A stretch of 64,000 bases of DNA from Taudactylus pleione (GCA_031769625.1 JAUIMM010000601.1:5914001-5978000); one strand, 5' to 3'; shown: positions 12,544-23,954, counted from the stretch's first letter. The notes: a model not told the origin generated them from the letters alone. Numbers and translations are program-made.

Positions 12544-13078
12544 ACTGTGGCTGACAAGCCTACCTCTATTACAGTGCAGCCTCCCCTGCCCGCCCGTACC
12601 TTGAGGTGTCCTCTGTTCGGCTGTCTGCTCTGACACCAGAATCACGGAGCCTGCACACTGTGGAGATGTGCCGCAGAGCTAACACTGCCAGCATCAGATC
12701 CATTCTCTGCAGCTGCCTTACCACTCCCAGATGCAATTAGGAGGCGGCACCAGTAGCTCTTCAGCGGTGCGTCTGGGGGTGGAACTTGAAGCACAGTGTC
12801 TGTGAGTGACAGAGCCCGCCCGCCTTGGAGTTTTAATACGGGGGGAATCTGCATGGTGCATGGGGTTGCTTGCTGGGCCAGCGGGCCCCCTAAGCCCCCA
12901 GCGCCCCAGGCCCCATAGCAAGCGCACCCCCTGCTACCTCCATAGTTACGCCACTGCATATTATCACAGTGAGACTGCGTACGTAATCACTATTACAATC
13001 ACATTTGCGATCCTTGCTTAATCAGGCCCTTAATTCTTTTCATTAGCTGATCTATTTTAGTGCATGAATACTAGGCTT

Positions 13079-15063
13079 CAGTGGCGTAACTACGGTACTT
13101 GGAGCCCAGGGCAAATTTGTAGATGGAGCCCCCCTCCCATGTGCGCGCACCGAGGGCGTGTGCGGTGAAAAATGGGCGTGGTCACAAGGGGCATGGCCAC
13201 TGAAAAATGGGGCATGTCAACATGACACACACCCCTTTCTTGTCACTGGGAACATTTCTTTCCATTTGCACCTTAATGCAGTCCCCCCTATGCAGAGCCC
13301 CTAGTAGTGGTCCCCCTTATGCAGGCCCCCAGTAGTACCCCTTATATAGTACCCACAGTATACAATGCCCCCAGTAGTGGTCCCTCTTATGCAGGCCCCC
13401 AGTAGTGCCCCTTACACAGTTCCCCCTGTAGTAGTCCCCCTTATGCAGCCCGCCATTAGTTCCCCTAATACAGTGCCCCCAGTAGTGATCTCCCATATGC
13501 AGCCCCCCAGTAGTGATCCCCCATATGTAGTGCCCTTTATACATTGCCCCCAGGAGTGATCCCCCCTTATGCAGGCCCCCAGTAGTTATCCCCCCTATGC
13601 AGTGCCCCCTGTAGTGGTTCTCCCTTTTCAGTGCCCCCTGTAGCGGTCCCCCCTGTGCAGTACCCTCACTAGTAAGCCCCTTATATAGTGCCCCAGTAGG
13701 AGCCCCCCTTGATGCAGTGCCCCCAGTAGTAGACCCCCCCAGTAGTGGTCCCCCCCAGTAGTAGTCCCCAGTAGTGGTCCCCCCCAATGCAGTGCCCCAG
13801 TAGTAGTCCCCCATATACAGTGTCCTTTATATAGTGCCCCCAGTAGTAGTCCCCCCTATACAGTGTCCTTTATATAGTGGCCCCAGTAGGAGTCCCTCTT
13901 GATGCAGTGCACCCAGTAGTAGACCCCCCGAGTAGTGGTCCCCCCCCAGTAGTAGTCCCCAGTAGTGGTCCCCCCCCAGTAGTAGTCCCCAGTAGTAGTC
14001 CCCCCTATACAGTGCCCTTTATATTGTGGCCCCAGTAGGAGTCACCCTTGTTGCAGTGCCCCCTGTAGTAGTCCCCAGTAGTGGTCCCCCCCAATGCAGT
14101 GCCCCCAGTAGTATCCCCCCAGAAGCAGTGCCCCCAGTAGTAGTCCCCTCCTTAGTAATAGTGTCCCCCCCAGTAGTGGTCCTTCCCTCGAAGCAGTGCC
14201 CCCAGTAGTACTCCCCTCCTTAGTAATAGTGTCCCCCCCAAGTGGTGGTCTCCCCCCCCGAAGCAGTGCCCCCAGTAGTAGTCCCCTCCCCCCCGATAAA
14301 TACACACTCACATTAAACAATAAATAAAAGTAAATACTTACCTGAATCCACGCTCTGGCTGCTGCCGCCGTCCACACGTCAATCCTCCCGGGCTGGCACG
14401 CTCTGCATTATGGGACAGACGTCATGATGTCATGAGGTCTCTCCCATTACCCACTGCAGGAGCCGGAAGGGAGCCAGCTCTTGCAGTGGGCGCTGCGGCT
14501 GCAGCAGTCAATGAGAGTCTATCTGACTCTCATTGGCTGCTGTTTAACACACACATCGCCGCCAGCGCTGGCGGTGATGTGTGTGCAGCAGCAGCAGCAG
14601 CCAATGAGAGTCTGTCTGACCTCATTGACTGCTGATTCACACACACATAGCTGCCGCTCGGCGGTGATGTGTGTGCAGTAGCAGCAGCAGCCAATGAGAG
14701 TCATCTGACTCTCATTGGCTGCTGGTTAACACACACATCGCCACCAGCGCTGACGGCGTTGTGTGTGTTAGCACAGCCTGAGCCCGCCCGACTGACACCC
14801 TCCCCCTGGCGCTATTGGGCAAGCGCTCAGGGGAAGGGAAGGGGCTCAGCTGTGCAGCACAGGAACGGCGCTGGGAAGCCTAGCGCCGGTCCTGTGTAAA
14901 TGTGTAGTGCTGACCGCACACACTGCGGTCGGCACTACACTGGCTAACTAGGGTGGGCCGGTCCCATGGCCGGCGGCGCGCCGCGGGCCTCCCCTCCACG
15001 CGCCGCCAGTCCCACGCCGCCCAGGGCACGTGCCCCACTCGCCTTGCCCTAGTTACGCCACTG
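13079..15063. mobile_element. Non-autonomous hAT element with the same minisatellite cargo
   Basis: Ends are CAGTGGCGTAACTAC and, inverted, CAGTGGCGTAACTAGGGC. The 8-bp flanks CTAGGCTT are identical (13071-13078 and 15064-15071). Inside are a minisatellite (13282-14290) and a GC-rich module at 14340-14950 that repeats TGAGAGTC...GACTCTCATTGGCTGCTG inverted pairs several times and has a TGACGTCA-like palindrome near 14420-14445. The order resembles 11396-12480. No transposase gene is seen. Confidence 0.9.
13282..14290. repeat. GC-rich minisatellite of the second hAT element
   Basis: It is an irregular ~25-30-bp repeat built on CAGTGCCCCCAGTAGTGGTC and CCCC runs, interspersed with CCTTATATAGTG variants. 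It is homologous in type to 11396-12112. Open frames here are not genes. Confidence 0.94.
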
Positions 15064-15130
15064 CTAGGCTTTGTTCACTTTGTCAACTATATCACTGCTG
15101 GTTGATTGTCAAACAACACAGACAGTAAGG

Positions 15131-15275
15131 GAAGTGGAGATGTTGCCCATAGCAACCAATCAGAATATACTTAACATTTATCTAGAATCTTCTAGAAGAT
15201 AATAGCTAGAATCTGATTGATTGCTATGGGCAACAACTCCATAAAAAAAACACACACACTTTAGTAAATATACGC
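15131..15275. mobile_element. Palindromic MITE of the TTGCCCATAGCAACC type
   Basis: The arms GTTGCCCATAGCAACCAATC and, inverted, ATTGCTATGGGCAAC surround a centre with TTCTAGAAGATAATAGCTAG. The right edge carries TTTAGTAAATATACGCC. This palindromic family is very common in frogs; a second copy, with a clearer insertion site, is at 28392-28565. Confidence 0.8.
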
Positions 15276-15504
15276 CAAGGAGTGGTGTCTATCTGATTAC
15301 GGATATGAGCATTTCTTGCCATATTGCAGATCTTTTTACTGTAATCTGTTACTGTAATATGTAAAATAATATATAATCAGGGAAGCTATTCATATAGCTG
15401 GTATCATTTTTGAAAGTGACCTGCAGATGTCATAACGACATCCTAATGAGCATTTCTATATATAGATAACCTGAAGCAGGTTTTATGTTATGGATAAGAC
15501 TTAT

Positions 15505-15850
15505 GGTGCATACACACGATCAGATTTTTCCTTCAGATATGAACGATAACGATTTAAAAATCGTTCAGTCGTTCATATTTGAAGGAAAATCGTTCATATC
15601 TGACATGCCTGAACGACGGACGATCAACGATGCGCGTTCCCGTTTGTCAGATAACGATATCTGACATCTGATGGGTTTGCAGTCAGACTTGGACGATTCC
15701 ATTCATTTTAATGCAGTCAAAAATCGTTCAATCGTTCAAATCGTTCAAAACTTTGGTAAAATCGTTCAAATCGTTTAAATCGTTTAATCGTTCAATCGTT
15801 CATCTGACAAATCTGACAAGTCTGACAAATCTGACCGTGTGTATGCTCCA
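15505..15850. mobile_element. piggyBac-like palindromic MITE, copy A
   Basis: Ends are GGTGCATACACACGATCAGA and, inverted, GGAGCATACACACGGTCAGA. The interior is dense in ATCGTTCA and its inverse, so most of the element can fold on itself. The left flank is TTAT and the right flank TTAA (15851-15854), suggesting a decayed piggyBac-type TTAA target site. There is no coding capacity. Confidence 0.65.
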
Positions 15851-15854
15851 TTAA

Positions 15855-16186
15855 GCTGCATACACACACAACGATTTAGTAAATGAACGACTTTAGTAAA
15901 CGATTTTCGTTCATTTTTTCAAGGGAAAAATGAAAGAAAATCGTTTACTAAAATCGTTCATTTACTAAATGTAATGAACGATTTTTTGAACTACAAACGA
16001 TTTTTGCATATTCCCTTACTGAAAATCGTTGAGTTGGTCAGTCTGACTGAACTACAAACGTGAACGCGCATGAACGATAATGGTTCATCATTTTAACTCA
16101 GAAAGTGAACGATTTTTTCAACAATTGAACGATAAACGATATCGTTATTGATAATCGTTCAAAAAATCGTTGTGTGTGTATGCACC
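15855..16186. mobile_element. piggyBac-like palindromic MITE, copy B, abutting copy A
   Basis: Ends are GCTGCATACACACACAACGA and, inverted, GGTGCATACACACACAACGA. It shares the TTAA at 15851-15854 with copy A; the right flank is TTTA. The interior again is made of AACGATTTT/AAAATCGTT inverted pairs. The copies are related but clearly different in sequence, so they are likely two insertions rather than one recent duplication. Confidence 0.65.
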
Positions 16187-17100
16187 TTTAGAAATGATCT
16201 GGGAGGAATGGAAGTGGCATATACAGTATGTTAATGTGTCTCTGATGTTAGTGGATGCAGAAGGGCTTTTCAGACCATAAACTGAAAAATATGCTGCCAA
16301 AAATATGATTTTATTATTTAATTTAAGAATGTGCAGTACCACCTAGAAATGAGCAGTTCGATTTTGGCCCGGATCTTCCCGTCAAGTTTGGATCTCAGAA
16401 TGAAGCAGAACGAGACAAAACATCATCTTATATGGACAAAACGTCATCTTTCCCAGACATCTGTGCTGAAATGTGCCTGAAAGATAAAGTTTTTCTTCGT
16501 TCATAGATCCAAGAGAAGAAACGCACATCTCTAGTAGCAACAATTATATTCTTTATTGCTGCTTATTTCAGTGATACAAAGAGTGTTGTTGCAGCGATTT
16601 ATGATTACAATCTCACAATACTCAGCTATACTCAGGTATCTTGACATTACAGCCCAAGAGTGATATGGGCTAACTTACTGTTGAGCCCGGTCAGAGTGGA
16701 TATGTGCATGTGTGACTGCACTAGGGAACATATTCAATCAATTGTATGTGGGATTTTGCCTACAAACAAATTTGGGGACCTTATGCCGAATTTTTAATTA
16801 CCGTTGGTATACGCGCTCCCGATCCAAAAAAATATATCTATGAGACTGATAGCGCTCCCACTTGATAGATGTATAGTGTGTTGTACCACACAGTATATAA
16901 CACCTTGGAATCACACAAGAGGTATCTCAATAAAAAGGTGTATTTATTTCATGGACTTGAAAAAAATGGTTGCAAATATTTTTGCAGGCAAAATCTTGCA
17001 GCGGGGTAATTTAAAAAATAAATAAAAATGAGCCTGCACAGAGCCCTGCAGACTCCTGATGCCGGCTGGGAAGGGAGGATGGTTGCACCTCTGACACCCC
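16187..17100. other. Stretch without recognised gene or element
   Basis: The sequence is AT-rich and mixed. A segment near 16345-16530 with GAAATGAGCAGTTCGATTTT resembles dispersed frog repeats, but I cannot define ends. No coding signal is convincing. Confidence 0.5.
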
Positions 17101-17406
17101 TCACCTACAGCAGCACCGCACACACACCAGCACCGCACTCAGACACCAGTACCCAGGGGCTGGCTGGCAACTTTCAGCCTGGGGGGCAAACAAGGGCAAG
17201 TGGCTCAGCTTTTCTACCAGCGAATGCAATTTTAAAAGGGGCGTGACAATAATGTTGGGGGTGTGGTTTGTGTAATGTGGCGCTGCAGAGCAGAAAATAT
17301 TGTATTTTTTTTTTTGCAGGGGTCCTATGCTATATGTGACAGCTATTTATGGGATGGGATGAAATATATTGCAGCTGTCCCGTGTGTTTGTTACTTATGT
17401 ATCATG

Positions 17407-18834
17407 CAGGGCCGGATTAAGGCTATGGGGGGCCCGGGGCACATCAGACAGGGGGCCCTATTACAGAGGTAGGCAGATGAATTATCTCTCTCTCACTCTC
17501 TATATAAAATATGTATTTTGTTACCATATAATGTGTGTGTGTATGTTCTGCCGTATTTATATGCTCCCAGATGGTATTACTATACCCCTCACCCCACATA
17601 GTGAGCCTGATTCCGAGGTGGGTGCAGCTATGGTTACCGACGGGAGACGCATATTGGAATTGCACGGAGATCTATGCAATTTCAATAGGTGTTCCTGGGC
17701 AGGGACTTAAATGGCGATGGGCGTGTTGGTGTCGGACGTAGTTTCACTGGCACCGCCACAGACATTCTGAGCAACCATAAGTTTGCTCTATTGTCTGATG
17801 GTGCAGTTGATGTTCGCTTGATGGTGCGTCTTCATGTGCGCATCGGCAGATTTGTTTTGCGGCTGATGGGTGTCTCAATAAGATGCCTTCCGACCGCGGC
17901 ATTGGCATCAAGACACTGTAGTGGCTGAGACTTTGTCACAGCTGCTACTGCAGATCCATCCACCTCTGAATCAAGCCCAGTATTGCTACATACCCATCCC
18001 ATCACCCAGATTGCAATAATATATCACCCATATTACTGCACCACCACCACACAGAAGGCAGTAATATCCCCCCATAATATTACTGCACCACCACCCAGAT
18101 GCCAGTAATATACACCCCATAATATATCTGCACTCCCACCCCACCACCCAGATGGTAGTAATATAGTCCGCATAATATTAATACACCCCCCCACACCATT
18201 AACAGTACCCCCACAGATAACATTAATGCACCCCACCCCCACACCGCTCCGGGGACAGTGGCAGGTGGGGAGTTTGACTGGGGCCGGTACACCTGTCAAA
18301 CCGTAATGCAGGTGTCCTTAGGCGAGCTCAGGGAGGACAGAAACCTCCCGTGGAGCAGAAGGGCTCCATACACCATACACCTTCTCATCCACTGTACTTA
18401 CCTCAGCAGGAAGATTATGGTCCTGGTTTCAGCAGACTGTCACTGCAGAGCTCGGAGGAGAGAGACAGGCTGCCCTACACAGACAGAGGACTCGAGGGAG
18501 AGAAGAGGACTGGGTGGTGGGTGAAGACTAGGGGAGGAGAAGGCTAAACACAGGCTAGAGTGGGGTAAATGGGCGGGGCTTAACGGAGGCAAAGGGGTGG
18601 AGTCTCAGCCGGGAGGCCTCAGAGGAGAAAGAGGCTTGCTTACTGCAGTGCACACTCAGTCCTGCAGTGCACACTGCATAGTTTAATGCATACAGGGCAT
18701 AGAGTACTGCACAACACAGAGCAGCAGCAGCGCTGGACCTGACCACAAAGTTTTCTACAGGTCCAGGGGGGCCCCTTGTGAGAGGGGGGCCCGGGGTTAC
18801 TTGCCTCCTTTGCCCCCCCCTTAATCCGGCTCTG
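17407..18834. mobile_element. Non-autonomous hAT element (CAGGGCCGGATTAAGG ends)
   Basis: Ends are CAGGGCCGGATTAAGGC and, inverted, CAGAGCCGGATTAAGGG. The 8-bp flanks GTATCATG are identical (17399-17406 and 18835-18842). At 18000-18240 there is a minisatellite of ~48 bp built on CAGTAATATxCxCCCATAATA and CACCACC motifs. Open frames inside show no recognisable domain. The host sequence around it is a palindromic segment whose other arm lies at 18840-18965. Confidence 0.9.
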
Positions 18835-18839
18835 GTATC

Positions 18840-19215
18840 ATGCATATTGATATTTATGCAGGGGGCAAATGTAGTAATTATTTAGGTGAAATGCACATGT
18901 GCAAGTACAACCTACATAAATATCAATGTGCATGATATATAAGTAACAAAAACATAAGACACCTACACTATATATCATTCCATTGCCTAAATAATTACAT
19001 ATATAGTATAGGAGGACCCCTTCAATATATAATAGTGAAGTGTCCTATGTGTTTGTTACTAATATAAAATATGCTGGCAGTGGCACTTACGTTGCACTTG
19101 CGTGTGTAGTAATTGTTTAGGTGACATTCACATGTACATGTCACCTAAATAAATACATGTGCAAGTGCAACATAAATGCATGATATTTTATACAATTAGT
19201 AAACACATAGGACCC
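18840..19215. repeat. Palindromic repeat segments with TTAGGTGA arms
   Basis: Inverted pairs include TTTAGGTGAAATGCACATG with its inverse and TTAGGTGACATTCACATGTA with TACATGTCACCTAAA. The pair GTGTTTGTTACTTAT (17382) / ATAAGTAACAAAAACA (18940) shows that the hAT element at 17407 landed in one arm. Probably one or two old MITEs; the ends are not clear. Confidence 0.6.
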
Positions 19216-19219
19216 CAGC

Positions 19220-19705
19220 AGTATTTATAATACATACAGTATGCACAGGGCTGGCAACAGAAACCTTGGGGCCCATTACACTAATATCTCTGGGACCCCC
19301 AACCCCCCCTTTCCTCGGGATCCCGGCCGGCATCTTGACAGGGTTAATATATTGACACCCGACGGTCTGTATCCTAACCCTCCCCCTTCTCCTTCCTCCC
19401 TGATGCCTAAACCTTACCATCCCCCCTAATGCCTAACCCTAACCCCCCCCAAGTGGTGCCTAACCCCCCCACCGTGGTTTCTAAAACTAATCCTCCCTGC
19501 CCACGACTTACAACTAAGGCGCCCTGCTATAAATACAGGATTCCAGCGTCGATATCTAAACTAGCGTCAGAATTTCAAAGCCTATGTTTAGTTCTAGGTT
19601 GAGATTTCGACACTGGGATTTATCAGCTGGCAACCCGTCTGCTGGCAAACTGACTGTATCCTCTCTATCTAGCTCATGTATGGGTTAGTGTAAAAAAATA
19701 AAAAA
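19220..19705. other. CCCTAACCC-rich dispersed repeat fragment
   Basis: The piece 19310-19470 has GATCCCGGCCGGCATCTTGA, then a run of CCTAACCCTCCCCC-type sequence. The same style recurs at 28700-29265, 32880-33740 and 58430-58560, so this is a dispersed family rather than telomere. No gene is seen. Confidence 0.55.
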
Positions 19706-19710
19706 ATACA

Positions 19711-19749
<39 letters not shown>

Positions 19750-19824
19750 TGTATATATTCATATATACATACACACACACAGCAGGAATGGCGGCACTAA
19801 GTGTCTACAGAAATACTCTAATTA

Positions 19825-19855
<31 letters not shown>

Positions 19856-19949
19856 CACACACGCATATATATGTATATATACACATAATAAATAATATAT
19901 ATATACACACACAAACATATATACATGTATATATAAATTTATATACACA

Positions 19950-19987
<38 letters not shown>

Positions 19988-20059
19988 GTATACACATAAT
20001 AAATAATATATATACACACACACACATATATATATGTAAATATATATATGTATATGCTT

Positions 20060-20100
<41 letters not shown>

Positions 20101-20116
20101 TACATACATATATATG
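19706..20116. repeat. TA/CA/TATG microsatellite cluster
   Basis: There are five or six long (TA)n runs, joined by (CA)n and TATATGTATATA segments. Open frames of alternating Tyr/Ile on either strand are artefacts of the simple repeat. Confidence 0.97.
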
Positions 20117-20741
20117 ATAAAAAAAATTATAATTACTTACCTGACCTGGGAGACTTTACCACTTAAAGGAGATGACTTGGAGTGTGTTGGTGGGGGAGAT
20201 CGGGGGAGGGGGGGTATGCAGCCCATTGCCATTATATAAAGTAAATGTGTGACAGTGACACACTCAAGTGCCACTGCCCCCTTTACGGTTGATGCTAGAT
20301 CCCCTGCCCTTACCTGTTTGCCGCGCATGGACACCCTGGAGTTGCTGCTGGAGTCCACCGGACATGGATGGGGGCGGAGCCGTGAGTTGTGGCTCACGAG
20401 CTCCGCAAAGGCCCATGGGGGGAGCTGCTGCGGCTGGGCATGCGCGGCAGCCCTCCTGCGGCCATTTTAGTATAGGGAAGCCTGGAGCCAGGACTCTGAT
20501 ACCCGATCGGAGCTCCGCTCGGGTAGCTGCAGCCGGGTAGGTAGTGTGGGGCGGCCTGACATAGGGGGACATAATGGGACCAGCCCAGCGCCGGTGGCCC
20601 AATCTTCTCTCAAGCTGGGCAGGGAGCAGGAGCATCCGCTGCCTGCCTACTGGAGCCTGGCGGCCCGGGAATATTAAATTGTACCGGCCTGGGGGGCAGA
20701 TGGCACCCTGCCCCCCGGCCCAGCCCGCCACTGCCAGTACC

Positions 20742-21206
20742 ACACACACACCAGCACTGCACACACACAGGGCATCGCAGGGCAGGGGGCACTGCTCAGG
20801 CCTGACAATTTCCTGGTTATGATCATTATCACTTGGCCGCCCCATTAACTCCCTGGCTGAATCCCCTTCCATCTGGCCACCTACCCAAGCACCTTCAGTC
20901 ACATCCTCTTTTATTTGCAACACACACATTTCAAAATACTGTCATACCCAGGACTCAAACCCATCACCTTTCACATGGCAGTCAGACACCTTATACATGG
21001 AACTATCTGCCGCACAGGGCACCCCTTTTTCGGGTGCAAGTCTTATGTCCCTATTTGAAAGATGAGATGGGGGCACCAATACTCTTTCTGGCCCAGGGCA
21101 CCAAAATGTCTAGTTACGGCTCTGCCAGCACCACACACAGACACCAGCATTGTACACACACCAGCACCACACACACATACACCAACACCACACACACACC
21201 AGCACC
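20742..21206. other. Mixed repeat sequence between minisatellite pieces
   Basis: It contains CAGGGCACCCCTTTTT and, at the right, TCTAGTTACGGCTCTG, which resembles an hAT end of the TAACTA type seen at 13079. I cannot pair it confidently with a left end. No gene is seen. Confidence 0.45.
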
Positions 21207-22917
21207 CAGGGGTGGATTGGCCATTACTTTCTGCGGGAAAAATCCCGATGGGCCGATTGGTTGTGGGGATGCTTTTCAGTTGAGGCCCCGCCCCCCCAAT
21301 TTGCGTCACCTGGCTCCTGTATGTTTACACAGAAGCCCAGCTGCCTGTCAGTGCCTGGCCGTGGCTGTGCCTCTCTCTCGTGAAATGAGACCAGCCTATT
21401 TAAGCCCCACCCAGCCTGCTGTCATCAAGGGACGAGAAGTAAGGAAGTGGCGTGGGTCCGCGGGTGACTGACGGCAGTGGCTGGCGTGGCCGCGAGGGGT
21501 AAGTTGTGAGGCCGGGGGGGGGGCGCTCAGGGCAGTCTATCAGCCTGATTGTCTCCTCTCCACTCTCCCCTTCCCAGGCTGTGAAGTGTCAAGTTTAAGT
21601 TTAATTTCATAGCCTGGAAGGCTCTGAGTCTTAAGTTAACTTCATAGCCTGAGGAGGGGGCAGAGTGGAGAGGAGACAATTGGGCTGGCTGCAGCAGTCT
21701 GTCAGTGCCTGGTGGAAGCAGTGGTAGGCTAGCCACCAGCGGTCAGGGCGGGGGTTTATTTAAAATTACAATTCATGATGAGATGAGGGCATTGGGGCTG
21801 GGAGATGGAGTCTGGAGAGAGGGATGTCTGGGGTGGGGCTCTGGGGGGGGGAATGATTATTGATGACCTGAGGGGGGGTTATTCTATACTTATTAGAAAA
21901 TATAGATGATCTGTCTCTGATGGGGGAGGGTCGGAGGGAGCTAATTTTTGCTAAGGGGAGATGATCTGTCTAAGGGTGAGTGGGTTCTGCTGAACTAGGG
22001 GGAGATGATCTGTCTGTGGGAGAGGGGTTCTGCTGAATAAGGGGGAGATGATCTGTTTCTGGGGGGGGTTCTGCTGAACTAGCAGGAGATGATCTGTCTG
22101 TGGGGGGAGTTGGGTCCTGCTGAACTAGGGGGAGGTGATCTGTCTGTGGGGTGGGGTAATTTTGTACTAAGGGCCTGCGAGGGACTATTCTGTGAGGGGT
22201 TGTGCTCTGAGGGAGTCTGTCATATGAGGGGGACTGTGCTGTGAGAGGGTCTGTGCTATGCGGGCGATTTTGCTGTGAGGGGCTGTGATGAGGTGGGCTG
22301 TGATTAGGTGGGCTGTGATGAGGAGGGCTGTGTTATGAGGGGCTGAGATGTGAAGGGGGCTGTCATATGTGGTGTGAAGGGCAGTGAAGAGGGGCCCGAG
22401 CTGTGGGGATTGTGCTATGAGGGGGACTGTGATGAGGAGGGCTGTGGTGTGAAGGGCTGTGCTATGAAGGGGACTGTGATGAGGAGGAATGTGGTGTGAA
22501 GGGCTGTGCTATGAGGGGGACTGTGATGAGGAGGGCTGTGGTGTGAAGGGCTGTGCTGAAGGGGGCTGTGAGGAGTGCTGTGAGGGGAGAGGGTTTTGCT
22601 GTGCTGTAGTAAGATGATGTGATGTAGGGAGAGGGTTGACACTGGGGGCAAGATAGTGCTGGGGCAAAAAGGAGATGGCCTTGGGGACAAAGAGGAGCTG
22701 GACAGTGGGATGTGTTGGAGAGACCTAGGTGGATGGTATTGGAGAGTGACAGGGTGATGGTGCTGACGAGATACAGGGGGTGGTATTGGCGAGAACCTCT
22801 GTTGCATGTTGATGACTTTGGCTTTATTCCTACGCTAACAGTGAATACTAACTAAAGACACTGCCTGTCCAGGGAGGATAAATTTCTTCAGAAGTTCCTT
22901 GTTGCAGAGAAATCTCA
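21207..22917. repeat. Element-like block with two minisatellites
   Basis: The block starts CAGGGGTGGATTGGCCATTA, an hAT-like left end, but no matching right end was found before the minisatellite resumes near 22918. Inside, 21890-22160 repeats a ~50-bp unit on GGGGGAGATGATCTGTCTGT, and 22190-22600 repeats a ~45-bp unit on GATGAGGAGGGCTGTGGTGT. The GA-rich strand bias is strong. Open frames here are artefacts. Confidence 0.7.
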
Positions 22918-23318
22918 CTAGCACCGCACACCGACACACCAGCACCGCACGCACACCAGCACCACATACATGTCTACTCTACCGGAAGCCGTGGGAGGCT
23001 TATGATTTTTCTGGTAGAGTAGGCACTTCTCCCGCATTCCAGCCCACTTCCTAGTGAAGTTGGCAGAATGGGGAGAATTTCCATGATGATCAGGGGGTCT
23101 CCAAATAGGGGGTGGGGTTTAATGAAGCGATTCTACAAGATTCTACAAGAATCGCGTCATTTGGCCTCATCCCCTATTTAAATATGCGCTAGTCACTGCA
23201 ATTTACCGTGATTGGGTGGGACTTAATGATGTGACAGGCCCACAGACACCAGCACCGCACACACACCGGCATCACACACACACACCAGCACCACACACAC
23301 ACACCAGCACTGGACACA

Positions 23319-23954
23319 GAGCCTGATTCAGCAAGGAATGCACGGATGCATATGCATGCAATCAGCCGCTCACTGCGTCTGCAAAAGCGAGCGCAGTGAA
23401 TACTCAGACCCAGGGAAAAATGATTGACAGGAAGTGCTGTTTGTGGGTGGATACGGGGAGTGGTCGGCCGAACGCAGGTGTGCCAGTGCGTTGGCACCCA
23501 GTTACAGGGGCGTGCATAAATTAGCCACTGAAATGCTGGACACAGCCTGGCGTCCCTCTGCGTGCAGGAAGTCTCTCAACTCCTGCGGCAGGGTCAGGTC
23601 TTCCTTTATTCTGCATGCAGATTCGATGGTACTCGATGTTCCCGATGTATTCTCCGCCTTGCACATCAGTACGGACGTTAGCGGAGGGTAAAGGGGGCGG
23701 CATTATGTAGTGCTGGGCGTCTGCATTTTTGTGCTGCAATTGCTGTGCGTATGCATTTATTAGCATATTCTCGCAGCTGCCGGGTGTGTGCATCTGCATC
23801 CGTGCATTCCTTGCTGAATCAGGCCATGCATTATGTAGTGCTGGGCGTCTGCATCCTTGTGCTGCAATTGCCGTGTGTATGCAATCATTAGCATATTCTC
23901 ACAGCGGCCGGGTGCATGCGTCTGCATCCGTGTGTTCCTTGCTGAATTAGGCCC
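23319..23954. mobile_element. Harbinger-type MITE, GCCTGATTCAGCAAGGAATG family
   Basis: Ends are GAGCCTGATTCAGCAAGGAA and, inverted, GGGCCTAATTCAGCAAGGAA. A ~130-bp part of the right arm is present twice (23700-23825 and 23826-23954: GTAGTGCTGGGCGTCTGCAT repeated). The termini are related to those at 62963-63490 but the interior differs. Flanking trinucleotides do not match clearly. Confidence 0.7.

Larger units (their letters stand above)
7303..12956. mobile_element. Non-autonomous hAT element holding four nested elements
   Basis: The left end is CAGGGGCATAACTAG and the right end, inverted, is CAGTGGCGTAACTATGG, the same terminal type as the element at 13079-15063. The 8-bp flanks are CATACTAT (7295-7302) and CATATTAT (12957-12964), seven of eight matching, as expected for an aged hAT target duplication. 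Its own sequence is mainly 7303-7711, pieces near 9924-10053 and 10943-11215, and 12552-12956. No transposase reading frame is present. Inserted in it are elements at 7712-8236, 8281-9921, 10054-10939 and 11216-12543. Confidence 0.8.
6830..13029. mobile_element. Harbinger-type MITE split by a hAT insertion
   Basis: The left piece (6830-7302) begins GGGCCTGATTCAGCAAGGAT and the right piece (12957-13029) ends in its inverted form, TTGCTTAATCAGGCCC. Joined across the insert they match the uninterrupted copies at 62963-63490 and 56852-57383, which run in the opposite orientation. Flanking trinucleotides are TTT and TTA, compatible with a decayed 3-bp target duplication of PIF/Harbinger type. It has no coding capacity. 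Everything from 7303 to 12956 is a later hAT element. Confidence 0.8.
17154..20733. mobile_element. Large non-autonomous hAT element with nested contents
   Basis: The left end is CAGGGGCTGGCTGGCAAC and the right end, inverted, CAGTGGCGGGCTGGGCC. The 8-bp flanks CCAGTACC are identical (17146-17153 and 20734-20741). The termini match the element at 11216-12543, but the interior differs: it holds another hAT element (17407-18834), an inverted-repeat segment, and TA/CA microsatellites. The last ~70 bp share GGGGGGCAGATGGCACCCTG-like sequence with 12495-12543. No transposase frame is present. Confidence 0.85.
17101..23315. repeat. Scattered pieces of a CACACACCAGCACCGCA minisatellite
   Basis: Short runs of this ~15-20-bp motif occur at about 17110-17153, 20734-20770, 21123-21207, 22918-22970 and 23240-23312, with unrelated insertions between. 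The 17153/20734 junction is an exact hAT insertion site with duplicated CCAGTACC, so at least those two pieces were once contiguous. The others may be one array broken by further insertions. Confidence 0.7.

Noticed and set aside
19310..19470. Interstitial telomere sequence from CCCTAACCC runs.
   Set aside because: The units are irregular (CCTAACCCTCCCCC, CCTAATGCC) and recur in several dispersed repeats with common flanks.
20264..20929. Minus-strand open frame of 221 codons.
   Set aside because: It crosses the right end of a hAT element and its target site (20733/20734), so it mixes two unrelated sequences. No domain is visible.
20833..21471. Plus-strand open frame of 212 codons.
   Set aside because: It runs through a CACACCAGCACC minisatellite piece and an element boundary; composition is repeat-like.
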